NCBI RefSeq assembly: GCF_023953965.1
Contig: NZ_JAMLIX010000001.1
Location: 1,116,001-1,180,000, forward strand
Source of the DNA: Bosea sp. (in: a-proteobacteria)
GTDB lineage: Bacteria > Pseudomonadota > Alphaproteobacteria > Rhizobiales > Beijerinckiaceae
Direction: 5' to 3'
DNA: 64,000 nt
The notes under the pieces were generated by a model. It worked only from the letters and a program-made list of their open reading frames with translations. It searched no databases and was not told where the DNA came from. Position numbers and translations under genes: made by a program. Within the stretch, counting starts at the first letter, position 1; each line of letters opens with the position of its first letter. This document shows positions 16,911 through 24,839 of this stretch, one piece after another.

Positions 16911-17498
16911 TTACAGCGCGCCCTTGGTCGAGGGGACGCGGTCGCCCTCGCGCGGATCCAGCGCCAGCGCCTGCCTGAGCGCCCGCGCCAGCCCCTTGAA
17001 GCAGCTCTCGGCGATGTGGTGGGCGTTGTCGCCATAGAGCGTCTCGACATGCAGCGTGATGCCGGCGTTGATGGCGAAAGCCTGGAAGAACTCGCGCACC
17101 AGCTCGGTATCGAACGAGCCGATCTTCTGCGCCGCGAAGGCGGTGCGGAAGACCAGGAAGGGGCGGCCGGAGACGTCGACGGCGACGCGGGTCAGCGTCT
17201 CGTCCATCGGCAGATGCACGTCGGCATAGCGGCGGATGCCCTTCTTCGAGCCGAGCGCCTGTTTCAGGGCCTCGCCCATGGCGATGCCGGCATCCTCGAC
17301 CGAATGGTGGTCGTCGATATGGGTGTCGCCCTTCACCGTGACCGAGAGGTCGATCAGCGCATGGCGGGCGAACAGCTCGAGCATATGGTCGAAGAAGCCG
17401 ACGCCGGTCTTGATCTCGGCCTTGCCGGTGCCGTCGATGACGAGCGAGACCGCGATGTCGGTCTCGTTGGTGCGGCGCTTCACTTCGCCCGAACGCAT
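16911..17498 (-). CDS. hisB: Imidazoleglycerol-phosphate dehydratase HisB
   Basis: A mono-functional HisB of 195 residues, the usual length. The Mn2+-binding His clusters D-D-H-H-S-V-E-D and N-A-H-H-I-A-E-S-C-F-K are complete. It dehydrates imidazole glycerol phosphate to imidazole acetol phosphate. GAGAGG five bases upstream supports the ATG at 17498 over a GTG at 17531. It heads the hisB-DUF2628-hisH-hisA-hisF-hisE series and follows metZ by 72 bp. Confidence 0.95.
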   Translation of the reverse strand: MRSGEVKRRTNETDIAVSLVIDGTGKAEIKTGVGFFDHMLELFARHALIDLSVTVKGDTHIDDHHSVEDAGIAMGEALKQALGSKKGIRRYADVHLPMDETLTRVAVDVSGRPFLVFRTAFAAQKIGSFDTELVREFFQAFAINAGITLHVETLYGDNAHHIAESCFKGLARALRQALALDPREGDRVPSTKGAL

Positions 17499-17570
17499 GC
17501 TGGCCTCTCGGGGCTCGTTGGAAAACGGCACCGCTTTAGCAGGGGCGGACGGGGATGGCCACTGGCGCGC

Positions 17571-18767
17571 TCACACCTTCGCCAGCGCCCGATCCAGATC
17601 GGCGATCAGGTCGTCGGGGTGCTCCAGCCCGATCGAGAGGCGGATCAGCCCGTCGCTGATGCCCATGGCGGCGCGCACCTCCGGGGTGAAGCGCTGATGC
17701 GTCGTCGTCGCCGGATGGACGATCAGGCTCTTGGCGTCGCCGAGATTGTTGGAGATGCGGATGAGCCTGCAGGCGTCGAGCAGGCGATAGGCGCCTTCCC
17801 GGCCGCCGGGAACCTCGAAGGCGATCATCGTCGAGGGGCCGCTCATCTGGCGGGCGATGATCCCGGCCTGCGGATGGCTCTTGTGACCGGGGAAGATCAC
17901 TTTGGTCGGCCTGGCGTGGTCGGCCAGCCAATCGGCGACCTTCATCGCGTTCTGCGCCGCCTTGCCGACGCGCAGCGGCAGCGTCTCCAGCGCCTTCAGC
18001 ATCACCCAGGCGTTGAAGGGCGAGAGCACCGGGCCGGTCTGGCGCAGGAAATTCTGGATATCGGCCTCGATCAGCGCCTTCGAACCGAGGACGAGCCCGC
18101 CGAGGCAGCGGCCCTGGCCGTCGATATGCTTGGTCGCGGAATAGACGACGATGTCGGCGCCGAGTTCGAGCGGGCGCTGGAAAAGCGGCGTGGCGAAGAC
18201 GTTGTCGACGACGAGCCTGGCGCCGGCCTCCTTCGCCACCGCGGCGACGGCGGCGATGTCGATCACTTCCAGCGTCGGATTCGCGGGCGATTCGAGGAAG
18301 AACAGCTTGGTGTTCGGCCTGACCGCCCGGCGCCACGCCTCGATGTCGGTGCCGTCGACCAGCGTCGATTCGACACCGTAGCGCGGCAGATGGTTCTCGA
18401 TGATGTAGCGACAGGAGCCGAAGAGCGCGCTCGCCGCCACGACATGGTCGCCGGCTGCAACCGGCGCCATCATCGCCGCCGTCACGGCCGCCATGCCGGT
18501 CGCGGTGGCGCGGCAGGTCTCGGCGCCCTCGAGCGCGGCCATGCGCTCCTCCAGCATCGAGGTGGTCGGGTTGGAGAGCCGGCCGTACTGGAAGCCGGGA
18601 TCGGTGTTCGTGAACCGGCCCTCGGCCTGGGCGGCGCTGTCATAGACATGGCCCTGCGTCAGGAACAGCGCCTCCGAGGTCTCACCGAACTGGGAGCGCA
18701 GGATGCCGTCATGGACGAGGCGGGTTTCGAGATGCAGCTTGGCTGCGGCGGTGTCCGATGCCGGCAT
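17571..18767 (-). CDS. metZ: O-succinylhomoserine sulfhydrylase MetZ
   Basis: A gamma-family PLP enzyme of 398 residues. PLP-binding Lys213 lies in Y-S-A-T-K-H-I-D-G-Q-G-R, with the Y-G-R-L-S-N-P-T phosphate-binding loop at 61-68. The spacing and the D-G-Q-G-R sequence favour MetZ (direct sulfhydrylation of O-succinylhomoserine to homocysteine) over cystathionine gamma-synthase. It has its own 116-bp upstream gap with two inverted repeats that could be operators. No SAM-II riboswitch consensus was recognised there, although metZ genes of this group often have one. Confidence 0.9.
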   Translation of the reverse strand: MPASDTAAAKLHLETRLVHDGILRSQFGETSEALFLTQGHVYDSAAQAEGRFTNTDPGFQYGRLSNPTTSMLEERMAALEGAETCRATATGMAAVTAAMMAPVAAGDHVVAASALFGSCRYIIENHLPRYGVESTLVDGTDIEAWRRAVRPNTKLFFLESPANPTLEVIDIAAVAAVAKEAGARLVVDNVFATPLFQRPLELGADIVVYSATKHIDGQGRCLGGLVLGSKALIEADIQNFLRQTGPVLSPFNAWVMLKALETLPLRVGKAAQNAMKVADWLADHARPTKVIFPGHKSHPQAGIIARQMSGPSTMIAFEVPGGREGAYRLLDACRLIRISNNLGDAKSLIVHPATTTHQRFTPEVRAAMGISDGLIRLSIGLEHPDDLIADLDRALAKV

Positions 18768-18773
18768 GGGGCT

Positions 18774-18799
18774 CTTGTCCGTTCTTTATAACGAACAAG
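18774..18799 (-). promoter_or_regulatory. Inverted repeat immediately upstream of metZ
   Basis: CTTGTCCGTT (18774-18783) and AACGAACAAG (18790-18799) pair at 9 of 10 positions around a 6-bp centre. Read on the metZ strand the centre contains TATAAAG, which could be a -10 box, so a bound repressor would cover the promoter. It could also act as a leader hairpin. Confidence 0.4.
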
Positions 18800-18819
18800 A
18801 CTGGTAACAGCTCCGGCTA

Positions 18820-18841
18820 AATTCGTAAAGAAGAACGAATT
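18820..18841. promoter_or_regulatory. AATTCGT/ACGAATT inverted repeat upstream of metZ
   Basis: A perfect 7-bp inverted repeat, AATTCGT (18820-18826) and ACGAATT (18835-18841), with an 8-bp A/G-rich spacer, in the AT-rich metZ upstream region. Its 15-bp centre-to-centre spacing suits a dimeric regulator about 50-75 bp before the metZ ATG. Confidence 0.4.
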
Positions 18842-18883
18842 GTCCTTCTTCGAAAACCCGCGCGAGAGAAAAATTCTCCGGCT

Positions 18884-19624
18884 TCAGGCCGGGCGTTCGT
18901 CAGGCCGTCCAAGCGGCGCGAGGAAGCCGGCGAGGTCGGCGGTGACGTGGTGGACGTGGCGCCCCTCGATTGCGGCCTGCTCCCAGGCTTCGCGGAAGGG
19001 ATCGGGCGTGCTCGGCACGATCAGGACGGTCTGCATGCCGAGCGCGCTCGGCACGAGAAGGTTCTTCTCGATATCCTCGAACATCGCCGCCCGGCCGGGA
19101 TCGACGGCGTGCTTCAAGAGGAAATGCTCGTAGGTCGAGCGCTCGGGCTTGGGGGTGAAGCCGGCCTCGACGATGTCGAAGATATCCTCGAAATGCTGGA
19201 GGATGCCGAGCTTGCCGGCGACGTTCTCGGCATGGCCGCGCGAGCCGTTGGTGAGGATCAGCTTGCGGCCGGGCAGGGCCGCGATCGCGTCGCCGAGGGC
19301 AGGGTTGGGGTCGAGCAGCGTCAGGTCGATCCGGTGGGCGAAATCGAGGAAATCAGCCGGATCGATGCCGTACTCCTCCATCAGCCCCTTCAGGGTCGTG
19401 CCGTAGCGCTGGTAATAATATTTCTGGAGCGCGCGCGAGGACAGGCCGTCGAGGCCGAACATCTCGGCGAGGAACAGCGTGATGCGCGCATCGACCTGCG
19501 GCCAGACCCGGGCCTCGTGCGAATAGAGCGTGTTGTCGAGGTCGAAGATCCAGTGATCGACATGGGCGAAGGCATCCGCCGTCAGGGGCGGGGGCGCAGC
19601 TTGTGTGTCGGCGGGCATTGTCAT
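18884..19624 (-). CDS. HAD-family pyrimidine 5'-nucleotidase
   Basis: A 246-residue haloacid-dehalogenase protein. The nucleophile motif is F-D-L-D-N-T-L-Y with D28 and D30; motif II is I-L-T-N-G-S and motif III/IV the K-P-x(n)-F-E-D-I-E-K-N segment. This D-x-D-N-T-L-Y subgroup (SDT1/PHM8-like) removes phosphate from UMP, CMP and similar compounds. In rhizobia it commonly stands between argB and dapD; here argB is upstream and metZ downstream. The start at ATG 19624 (M-T-M-P-A-D-T) is preferred over a longer basic leader. Confidence 0.85.
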   Translation of the reverse strand: MTMPADTQAAPPPLTADAFAHVDHWIFDLDNTLYSHEARVWPQVDARITLFLAEMFGLDGLSSRALQKYYYQRYGTTLKGLMEEYGIDPADFLDFAHRIDLTLLDPNPALGDAIAALPGRKLILTNGSRGHAENVAGKLGILQHFEDIFDIVEAGFTPKPERSTYEHFLLKHAVDPGRAAMFEDIEKNLLVPSALGMQTVLIVPSTPDPFREAWEQAAIEGRHVHHVTADLAGFLAPLGRPDERPA

Positions 19625-19710
19625 CGGACTCTGGAATGTGGCGAGCCGAAGTCTGCGCCGCAAGTCCTTGGCCAAGGCTTAACGGTGGCGGCGCTCGCCC
19701 CTCCTCCGCC

Positions 19711-19753
19711 GTCATCCCGGGCAAGCCGCGAAGCGGCGCCGATCCGGGACGAC
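19711..19753. repeat. Short CCCGGG-type intergenic palindrome upstream of the HAD gene
   Basis: GTCATCCCGG and CCGGGACGAC, 9 of 10 paired, bound a 43-bp element in the gap between argB and the nucleotidase gene. It resembles the GTCATTCC-class repeats of this window but is a divergent or separate subclass. Confidence 0.6.
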
Positions 19754-19772
19754 GGCGCGAGGAGAGATGGCC

Positions 19773-20669
19773 TCACCGCCGGATGATCGTGCCGGCGCCG
19801 GTATCGGTGAAGAGCTCGATCAGCGCGGCGTGCGGCACCTTGCCGTCGAGGATGACGACCGCCTCGACGCCCTTCTCCAGCGCGTAGATGCAGGTCTCGA
19901 TCTTCGGGATCATGCCGCCCGAGATCGTGCCGTCGGCGATCAGGTGGCGGCATTCCTCGATCGTCAGCTCGGAAATGAGCTCTCTGTCCTTGTTCAGCAC
20001 GCCCGGCACGTCGGTCAGCAACAGGAGGCGCTTGGCGTTGAGGGCGCCGGCGATCGCGCCGGCGAAGGTGTCGGCGTTGACGTTGTAGGTCTGGCCGTCC
20101 GCGGCGGCGCAGACCGGCGCGAGAACGGGGATCAGCTCGGCCTTCAGCACGGCGTCGAGCACGGCGGTGTCGACTGTCTCCGGCTCGCCGACGAAGCCGA
20201 GGTCCAGCACCTCCTCGATCTTGGAATCGGGGTCGACGACGGTGCGCGTCACCTTGCGGGCGGTGACCATGTTGCCGTCCTTGCCGCACAAGCCGATGGC
20301 GCGCCCGCCCTCGCGGGTGACGTAGCCGACGATCTCCTTGTTGACCGAGCCCGCCAGCACCATCTCGACCACCTCGACGGTGGCCGCGTCGGTGACGCGC
20401 AGGCCCTGCTTGAACTCGGAGCGGATGCCGAGCTTCTTCAGCATCGCCGCGATCTGCGGGCCGCCGCCATGGCAGACGACCGGCTTCAGGCCGGATTGCT
20501 CGAGCAGCACGATGTCCTCGGCGAAATCCTCGGCGGTCGCCGCGTCGCCCATGGCGTTGCCGCCGTATTTGATGACGATGATCTCCTGGTCGTAGCGCTG
20601 CATATGCGGCAGGGCCTGAACCAGGAGCTCGGCGGATTGCGACGGCGTCAGATGGGGATGGTCGGTCAT
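19773..20669 (-). CDS. argB: Acetylglutamate kinase ArgB
   Basis: ArgB (298 residues) phosphorylates N-acetylglutamate, the second step of arginine synthesis. Amino-acid-kinase motifs are I-V-I-K-Y-G-G-N-A-M, V-C-H-G-G-G-P-Q, Y-N-V-N-A-D and the S-G-G-M-I-P-K-I-E-T segment. An N-terminal helix (S-A-E-L-L-V-Q-A-L-P) is consistent with the hexameric, arginine-inhibited form. The ATG is at 20669. It lies 85 bp after the DUF423 gene and is part of the engB-DUF423-argB-nucleotidase run. Confidence 0.96.
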   Translation of the reverse strand: MTDHPHLTPSQSAELLVQALPHMQRYDQEIIVIKYGGNAMGDAATAEDFAEDIVLLEQSGLKPVVCHGGGPQIAAMLKKLGIRSEFKQGLRVTDAATVEVVEMVLAGSVNKEIVGYVTREGGRAIGLCGKDGNMVTARKVTRTVVDPDSKIEEVLDLGFVGEPETVDTAVLDAVLKAELIPVLAPVCAAADGQTYNVNADTFAGAIAGALNAKRLLLLTDVPGVLNKDRELISELTIEECRHLIADGTISGGMIPKIETCIYALEKGVEAVVILDGKVPHAALIELFTDTGAGTIIRR

Positions 20670-20754
20670 GTCGGCAGGCTCCGCGCGGCCGCAGGAAGGG
20701 ACGGCCGCGCTTCTAGCCGAACTTGCCCGGCGGCGGAAGGACGCCTTGCGAAGC

Positions 20755-21141
20755 TCAGCCGCGCCTGGCGGTCGCGGCGGCGACGGCAAGCCCGAGCCAG
20801 CCGGTGAGCATGAACCAGCCGCCGGTCGGCGCGGCGCGCGGGAACAGCGCCGCCCCGGCGAAGCCGCGCCGGGCGAGGTCCGCCGCGAACAGCGCCGCGC
20901 CGAACAGGATCGCCGAAAGCGCGATCCGCGCCAGCGTGTCGTGGAGATGCCCGCTCTTGCGCGCCGCGGTCGCGCCGATGACGGCGGAAGCGTGGAACAG
21001 CAGCATCTGCCCGGCCATCTGGATGGGGCCGGGATCGGGCGCGGCATGGGCGGCGGCGGCCATCAGCGCGACCCCTGTCAGGCCGATCAGGGCGGCGAGG
21101 ACGAGGTGGATGCGCGTCGCGGTCATCGGCGGCTCAGCCAT
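20755..21141 (-). CDS. DUF423 family membrane protein
   Basis: A 128-residue protein with four membrane helices. Residues L-x-G-x-x-G-V-A-L-M-A-A-A-A-H-A near the N-terminus and the terminal G-G-W-F-M-L-T-G-W-L are typical of DUF423 (YgdD-like). Function unknown. It begins inside the engB stop region (ATGGCTGA, 8-bp overlap), so it is coupled to engB. Confidence 0.85.
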   Translation of the reverse strand: MAEPPMTATRIHLVLAALIGLTGVALMAAAAHAAPDPGPIQMAGQMLLFHASAVIGATAARKSGHLHDTLARIALSAILFGAALFAADLARRGFAGAALFPRAAPTGGWFMLTGWLGLAVAAATARRG

Positions 21142-21886
21142 GCTCCGCCAGGACGCGGCCGATCGCGGCGCGCAGCTCCGGGATGCCCTCGCCCTTCTCG
21201 CTGGAGGTCAGCAGCACCTCGGGGAAGGCGGCCGGCCGGCGCTTGATCTCGTCATAGGTCGCCTCGGTCATGAACTGCTTGTCGGCGGCTTTGAGCGCAT
21301 CGCCCTTGGTCAGCACGACCTGATAGGAGACGGCGGCCTTGTCGAGCGTCTCCAGCACGGCGCCGTCGACGTCCTTGATGCCGTGGCGGGCGTCGATCAG
21401 CACATAGACGCGCATCAGATTGGAGCGGCCGCGCAGATAGTCGTGGATCAGCCGCGTCCAGGCCGCGACCTTCTCCTTGCCGACCGCGGCATAGCCGTAG
21501 CCGGGCATGTCGACGATGGTCAGAGCATGGCGCGAAAAAGTGGGAACCGGCTTTTCGCTTAAGCCATGCTCCGAATTTCGAGAGCCGATCACGCTTTTCG
21601 CGTGATCGATGCGCTCGTCATGCCCGGCCTGGCGGAAGAAGTTGAGCTGCTGCGTGCGGCCCGGCGTATGCGAGGTGCGCGCCAGCGCGTTGCGCCGCGT
21701 CAGCGCGTTGATCAGGCTCGACTTGCCGACATTGGAGCGCCCGGCGAAGGCGATCTCCTGCCCGACCATCGGCGGCAGGTCGTCGATCTTCGTCGAGGCC
21801 CAGACGAAATCCCACGGCCCCTCGAAGAGCTTGCGGGCGGCCTCGATCTCCTCGGCGTCGTATGGCCTGGTCGTGGAGGTGGTCAT
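21134..21886 (-). CDS. engB: Ribosome-biogenesis GTPase EngB (YsxC/YihA) with an in-frame repeat insertion
   Basis: An EngB GTPase with all G motifs: G1 GRSNVGKSS (49-57), G2 TPGRTQ (74-79), G3 DMPGYGY (126-132), G4 TKGD (192-195). The protein is 250 residues, about 30 longer than is usual. The excess lies between L-N-F-F and T-I-V-D-M-P-G, residues about 94-122, and is encoded by two adjacent palindromes (21523-21607). The inserted stretch is in frame, has no stop, and lies in the switch region between G2 and G3, probably as a surface loop. EngB is needed for assembly of the 50S subunit, so the gene is likely still functional. Confidence 0.93.
   Translation of the reverse strand: MTTSTTRPYDAEEIEAARKLFEGPWDFVWASTKIDDLPPMVGQEIAFAGRSNVGKSSLINALTRRNALARTSHTPGRTQQLNFFRQAGHDERIDHAKSVIGSRNSEHGLSEKPVPTFSRHALTIVDMPGYGYAAVGKEKVAAWTRLIHDYLRGRSNLMRVYVLIDARHGIKDVDGAVLETLDKAAVSYQVVLTKGDALKAADKQFMTEATYDEIKRRPAAFPEVLLTSSEKGEGIPELRAAIGRVLAEHG
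21523..21607. repeat. Palindromic repeat embedded in the engB coding sequence
   Basis: Two hairpins in tandem: GAGCATGG (21523-21530) with CCATGCTC (21564-21571), and GATCACGC (21587-21594) with GCGTGATC (21600-21607). Inner parts also pair (GCGAAAA with TTTTCGC). The composition and the GAGCAT ends match small palindromes seen between genes elsewhere in the window. Confidence 0.85.
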
Positions 21887-21928
21887 GATCCTCTGAGGGC
21901 AGCCGGGCGCCGCGCGACTGCGGCTGCC

Positions 21929-23794
21929 TCACTTCTTGTTGCCGTTGGCGGGCTTGGGCGCTGCGGCGGCGGGCGCCGGCTTCTTGCGGAACATGCCCCT
22001 GAGGTTGTCGAACAGCTCGATCTTCACCCCGTTCTTGCGCATGATGTAGCCCTGCTGGATCACCGAGAGCAGGTTGTTCCAGCTCCAGTAGATCACCAGG
22101 CCGGCCGGGAACGAGCCGAGCAGGAAGGTGAAGAACACCGGCATCCAGGTGAACATCATCTTCTGCACCGGGTCCGGCGGCTCCGGGTTCATCTTCATCT
22201 GGATGAACATCGTCACGCCCATGATGATCGGCCAGATGCCGAGATGCAGCATGGCCGGCGGGGTGAAGGGCAGGAGCCCGAACAGGTTGAACAGGTTGGT
22301 CGGGTCCGGCGCCGCGAGATCGTGGATCCAGCCGAAGAACGGCGCGTGCCGCATCTCGATGGTGATGAACAGGATCTTGTAGAGCGCGAAGAACACCGGG
22401 ATCTGCAGCAGCACCGGCCAGCAGCCGGCGACCGGATTGATCTTCTGCGCCTTGTAGAGCTCCATCAGCGCCTGCTGCTGCTTCATCTTGTCGTCGGCGT
22501 AGCGCTCGCGGATCGCGGTCATTTCCGGCTGCATCGCCTTCATCTTCGCCATCGAGGCGTAGGATTTGTTGGCGAGCGGGAAGAACAGGCCCTTGAGCAG
22601 CACCGTGACGATCAGGATCGCGACGCCGAAATTGCCGATGTGCTTGTAGATCCAGTCGAGCACGAAGAAGAGCGGCTTGGTGATGAAATAGAACCAGCCC
22701 CAGTCGATCAGCAGGTCGAAGCGCTCGATCTGCTGGCTCTTCTCATAGCCGTTGATCGCCGCGACTTCCTTGGCGCCGGCGAAGAGGCGGGCATTGGCGG
22801 TCGTCGTCGCGCCCGGCGCGACCGCGACGCCCTCGCCCAGGAAATCGGCCTGGTAGGTGTGGCCGGAGCCGGTCTGGACCGCGGAATAGCGGCCGTCATA
22901 TTTGCGCTGCTGGTCGGGGACGACGGCGGCGGCCCAGTATTTGTCGGTGATGCCGACGAAGCCGCCGACAGCGTCCTTCCAGGCCTTGCCGGTGGTGCCC
23001 GGCGAGAGCAGCGGCTCCTTCTCGAGCTTGTCGTAGGTGTATTCCTGCAGGCCCTGCTCGCCGAGATAGCCGACCAGGCCCTCGTGCAGCACGTAGTAGC
23101 CCAGCGTATGCGGCCGGCCCTGGCGGACGATCTGGCCGTAGGGGAACAGCGTCACGGCGGCGGCGCCCTTGTTCTCAACCGAGTCGCGGATCGTGAACAT
23201 GGCGTTCTCGTCGACGCTGACGACGCGCGTGAAGACGAGACCCTGGCCGTTGTCCCAGCTCAGGGTGACGGGCTTGCCCGGGCTCAAAACCTCGCCGTCG
23301 GCGCGCCAGACCGTGGTCGCATTGGGCAGGGCGACCGCGGTGCCCGGCGCCGCGACCCAGCCGAAATCGGAATAATAGGCGTCGGGGCCGCCGGGCGGCG
23401 AGAACAGGACGATGTTCGGGCTCTTCGGATCGACGGTCTCGTGATAGGCCTTGAGCGAGACGTCGTCGATGCGCGCGCCGGTCAGCGCCAGCGAGCCGGC
23501 GATCCTGGGCGTGTCGATCCTGACGCGGGGACTTAGCGCCAGCGCCTGCTCGCGGGAGCCGACGGCCTGCGCGGCAGCCGTGCCGGGCGCGGCGGAGCCG
23601 GCGGGCTGGCCGGGCGTGGCGGGCGCCGGGGCGGAGCCGGCGGGCGCCTGCTGGCTCTGTGCCTGCTGGTTCTGCTGCGCGATCTGCTTCTGCTTTTCCA
23701 TCTGCGGCATGCCGTAGAAGAACTGCCAGCCGAGCAGCACGACCACGGACATGACGATCGCGAGAAGCAGATTGCGGTTGTCTTCTTTCATCAT
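21929..23794 (-). CDS. yidC: Membrane protein insertase YidC
   Basis: A 621-residue gram-negative YidC. It has an N-terminal anchor helix (about 8-27), a proline/alanine-rich linker, a large periplasmic beta domain, and the conserved C-terminal insertase core with five helices; Q-x-x-x-x-x-Y-x-x-x-x-I-N-P-x-x-G-C-x-P is the cytoplasmic-loop signature. The lysine-rich C-terminus may contact the ribosome. It inserts membrane proteins with or without SecYEG. The gene follows rnpA by 44 bp; no yidD lies between, unlike in many bacteria. ATG codons at 23794 and 23791 are both possible starts. Confidence 0.95.
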   Translation of the reverse strand: MMKEDNRNLLLAIVMSVVVLLGWQFFYGMPQMEKQKQIAQQNQQAQSQQAPAGSAPAPATPGQPAGSAAPGTAAAQAVGSREQALALSPRVRIDTPRIAGSLALTGARIDDVSLKAYHETVDPKSPNIVLFSPPGGPDAYYSDFGWVAAPGTAVALPNATTVWRADGEVLSPGKPVTLSWDNGQGLVFTRVVSVDENAMFTIRDSVENKGAAAVTLFPYGQIVRQGRPHTLGYYVLHEGLVGYLGEQGLQEYTYDKLEKEPLLSPGTTGKAWKDAVGGFVGITDKYWAAAVVPDQQRKYDGRYSAVQTGSGHTYQADFLGEGVAVAPGATTTANARLFAGAKEVAAINGYEKSQQIERFDLLIDWGWFYFITKPLFFVLDWIYKHIGNFGVAILIVTVLLKGLFFPLANKSYASMAKMKAMQPEMTAIRERYADDKMKQQQALMELYKAQKINPVAGCWPVLLQIPVFFALYKILFITIEMRHAPFFGWIHDLAAPDPTNLFNLFGLLPFTPPAMLHLGIWPIIMGVTMFIQMKMNPEPPDPVQKMMFTWMPVFFTFLLGSFPAGLVIYWSWNNLLSVIQQGYIMRKNGVKIELFDNLRGMFRKKPAPAAAAPKPANGNKK

Positions 23795-23838
23795 GGTCGG
23801 AAACGGATCTCGCTTGGTCCGGCAGTGGCGCGGCGGGG

Positions 23839-24255
23839 TCAGGCTTGCGACGGCGCGCCGCGCTTGGGATGCGGGCGGCGCCGATCAGCATGCGGCTTGT
23901 GAGGCTTTGCCCGGTCGATGGCAATCGAAAGATCGGCGACGAGGGCGCGAAAATCGGCGACGAGCACCTCGGCACGGGCGACGATCACGATGTCGCAGGG
24001 GCACTGCGCCCGGTCGGCCAGCGCCTGAGCCGCAGCGGCGCGCAGGCGCCGGCGGATGCGGTTGCGCTTCACGGCGTTGCCGGTCTTGCGCGAGGCGGTG
24101 AGGCCGAGCCTCAAGCGCGCGGGCTCGCCGCCTTCACGCGTCTCGCCGGGCGCGGCGTCGCGCACCTGCGCCATGAAGACGGGCGAACGAAAACGGCGGC
24201 CGTGCTCGGCCGCCGCCAGGAAGTCTCTGCGTTGCGTCAGACGGGCGAGGCGCAT
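23839..24255 (-). CDS. rnpA: Ribonuclease P protein component RnpA
   Basis: RnpA, the protein subunit of RNase P, which trims the 5' ends of tRNA precursors. The L-T-Q-R-R-D-F-L start and the RNR motif K-R-N-R-I-R-R-R-L-R are diagnostic. From the ATG at 24255 it has 138 residues; the frame is open upstream into rpmH in another phase, but the ATG gives the normal family start. The basic tail P-H-K-P-H is an extension. It is 55 bp after rpmH in the conserved rpmH-rnpA-yidC order. Confidence 0.93.
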   Translation of the reverse strand: MRLARLTQRRDFLAAAEHGRRFRSPVFMAQVRDAAPGETREGGEPARLRLGLTASRKTGNAVKRNRIRRRLRAAAAQALADRAQCPCDIVIVARAEVLVADFRALVADLSIAIDRAKPHKPHADRRRPHPKRGAPSQA

Positions 24256-24310
24256 GGCGATGGGCCAGTCTTCCGGAACCGGCGCGCCGTCGTCACGCGC
24301 GGGGAGCTCG

Positions 24311-24445
24311 TCAGGCCGACAGGCGCTTGCGGCCATGCGCGCGGCGGGCGGCGATGACCTTGCGGCCACCCTTCGTCGCCATGCGGGCGCGATAGCCGTG
24401 GCGGCGCTTGCGAACCAGCTTGCTGGGTTGATAGGTTCTCTTCAC
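24311..24445 (-). CDS. rpmH: 50S ribosomal protein L34
   Basis: A 44-residue L34 starting with GTG at 24445 (M-K-R-T-Y-Q-P-S-K) and ending K-R-L-S-A. Length and sequence are fully typical, with the usual dense Arg/Lys content. It is the first gene of the rpmH-rnpA-yidC-engB run and is preceded by its own promoter candidate. Confidence 0.97.
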   Translation of the reverse strand: MKRTYQPSKLVRKRRHGYRARMATKGGRKVIAARRAHGRKRLSA

Positions 24446-24522
24446 GGTCCGTCTCCGGGGCCTTCATCGGCATGGCAGCCGCGGCTTCCCTTCAGGAAAG
24501 CATGGCCAGCCGCGCCTGTCGT

Positions 24523-24550
24523 GCGATAGGGGTCGGCGCGGCCTTGTCAG
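24523..24550 (-). promoter_or_regulatory. Candidate sigma-70 promoter of rpmH
   Basis: On the minus strand CTGACA (24550-24545) and TATCGC (24528-24523) are separated by 16 bp, about 80 bp before the rpmH start. Matches to TTGACA and TATAAT are moderate, so this is a suggestion only. Confidence 0.4.
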
Positions 24551-24629
24551 CTGCGCAGGTCGCGGGCTTATGACGGATGGGCGCGGCCAAGTCAATGCCG
24601 AACTGACGGCGGCGGCCTGCGATCCCGGC

Positions 24630-24658
24630 TTGCGATTCCCGCCGACATCCCCGATATA
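24630..24658 (+). promoter_or_regulatory. Promoter of the SRP RNA gene
   Basis: TTGCGA (24630-24635) and GATATA (24653-24658) are separated by exactly 17 bp, and the seventh base after the -10 is the first base of the SRP RNA stem at 24665. This fits a strong sigma-70 promoter for a stable RNA. Confidence 0.7.
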
Positions 24659-24664
24659 GCGGGC

Positions 24665-24760
24665 GGGAGGTTGGCGAGGGACGTCTCACTCGCCAACCGG
24701 GTCAGGTCCGGAAGGAAGCAGCCCTAACGAGACCGAACGGGTCTTCGTCCAGCCTCCCAC
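24665..24760 (+). ncRNA. ffs: Signal recognition particle RNA (4.5S, small bacterial type)
   Basis: The conserved tetraloop-stem sequence GGTCCGGAAGGAAGCAGCC is present at about 24703-24721. Flanks pair to form the single long hairpin: GGGAGGTTGG at 24665 pairs with CCAGCCTCCC ending at 24758 (one G-U), and inner segments follow. The RNA binds Ffh to target membrane proteins. A T-run at 24771-24775 follows. Its place just before dnaX is conserved in alphaproteobacteria. Confidence 0.95.
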
Positions 24761-24839
24761 CTCTCGCGCCTTTTTAGAAAAGCGCCGAACCGGCGCGGCG
24801 CCATTGACCCTCGCCCTGCGATTGGCGAAACCAGTTTCC

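Noticed and set aside
18768..18883. SAM-II riboswitch upstream of metZ.
   Set aside because: The region does not match the pseudoknot consensus as I know it; only inverted repeats are visible.
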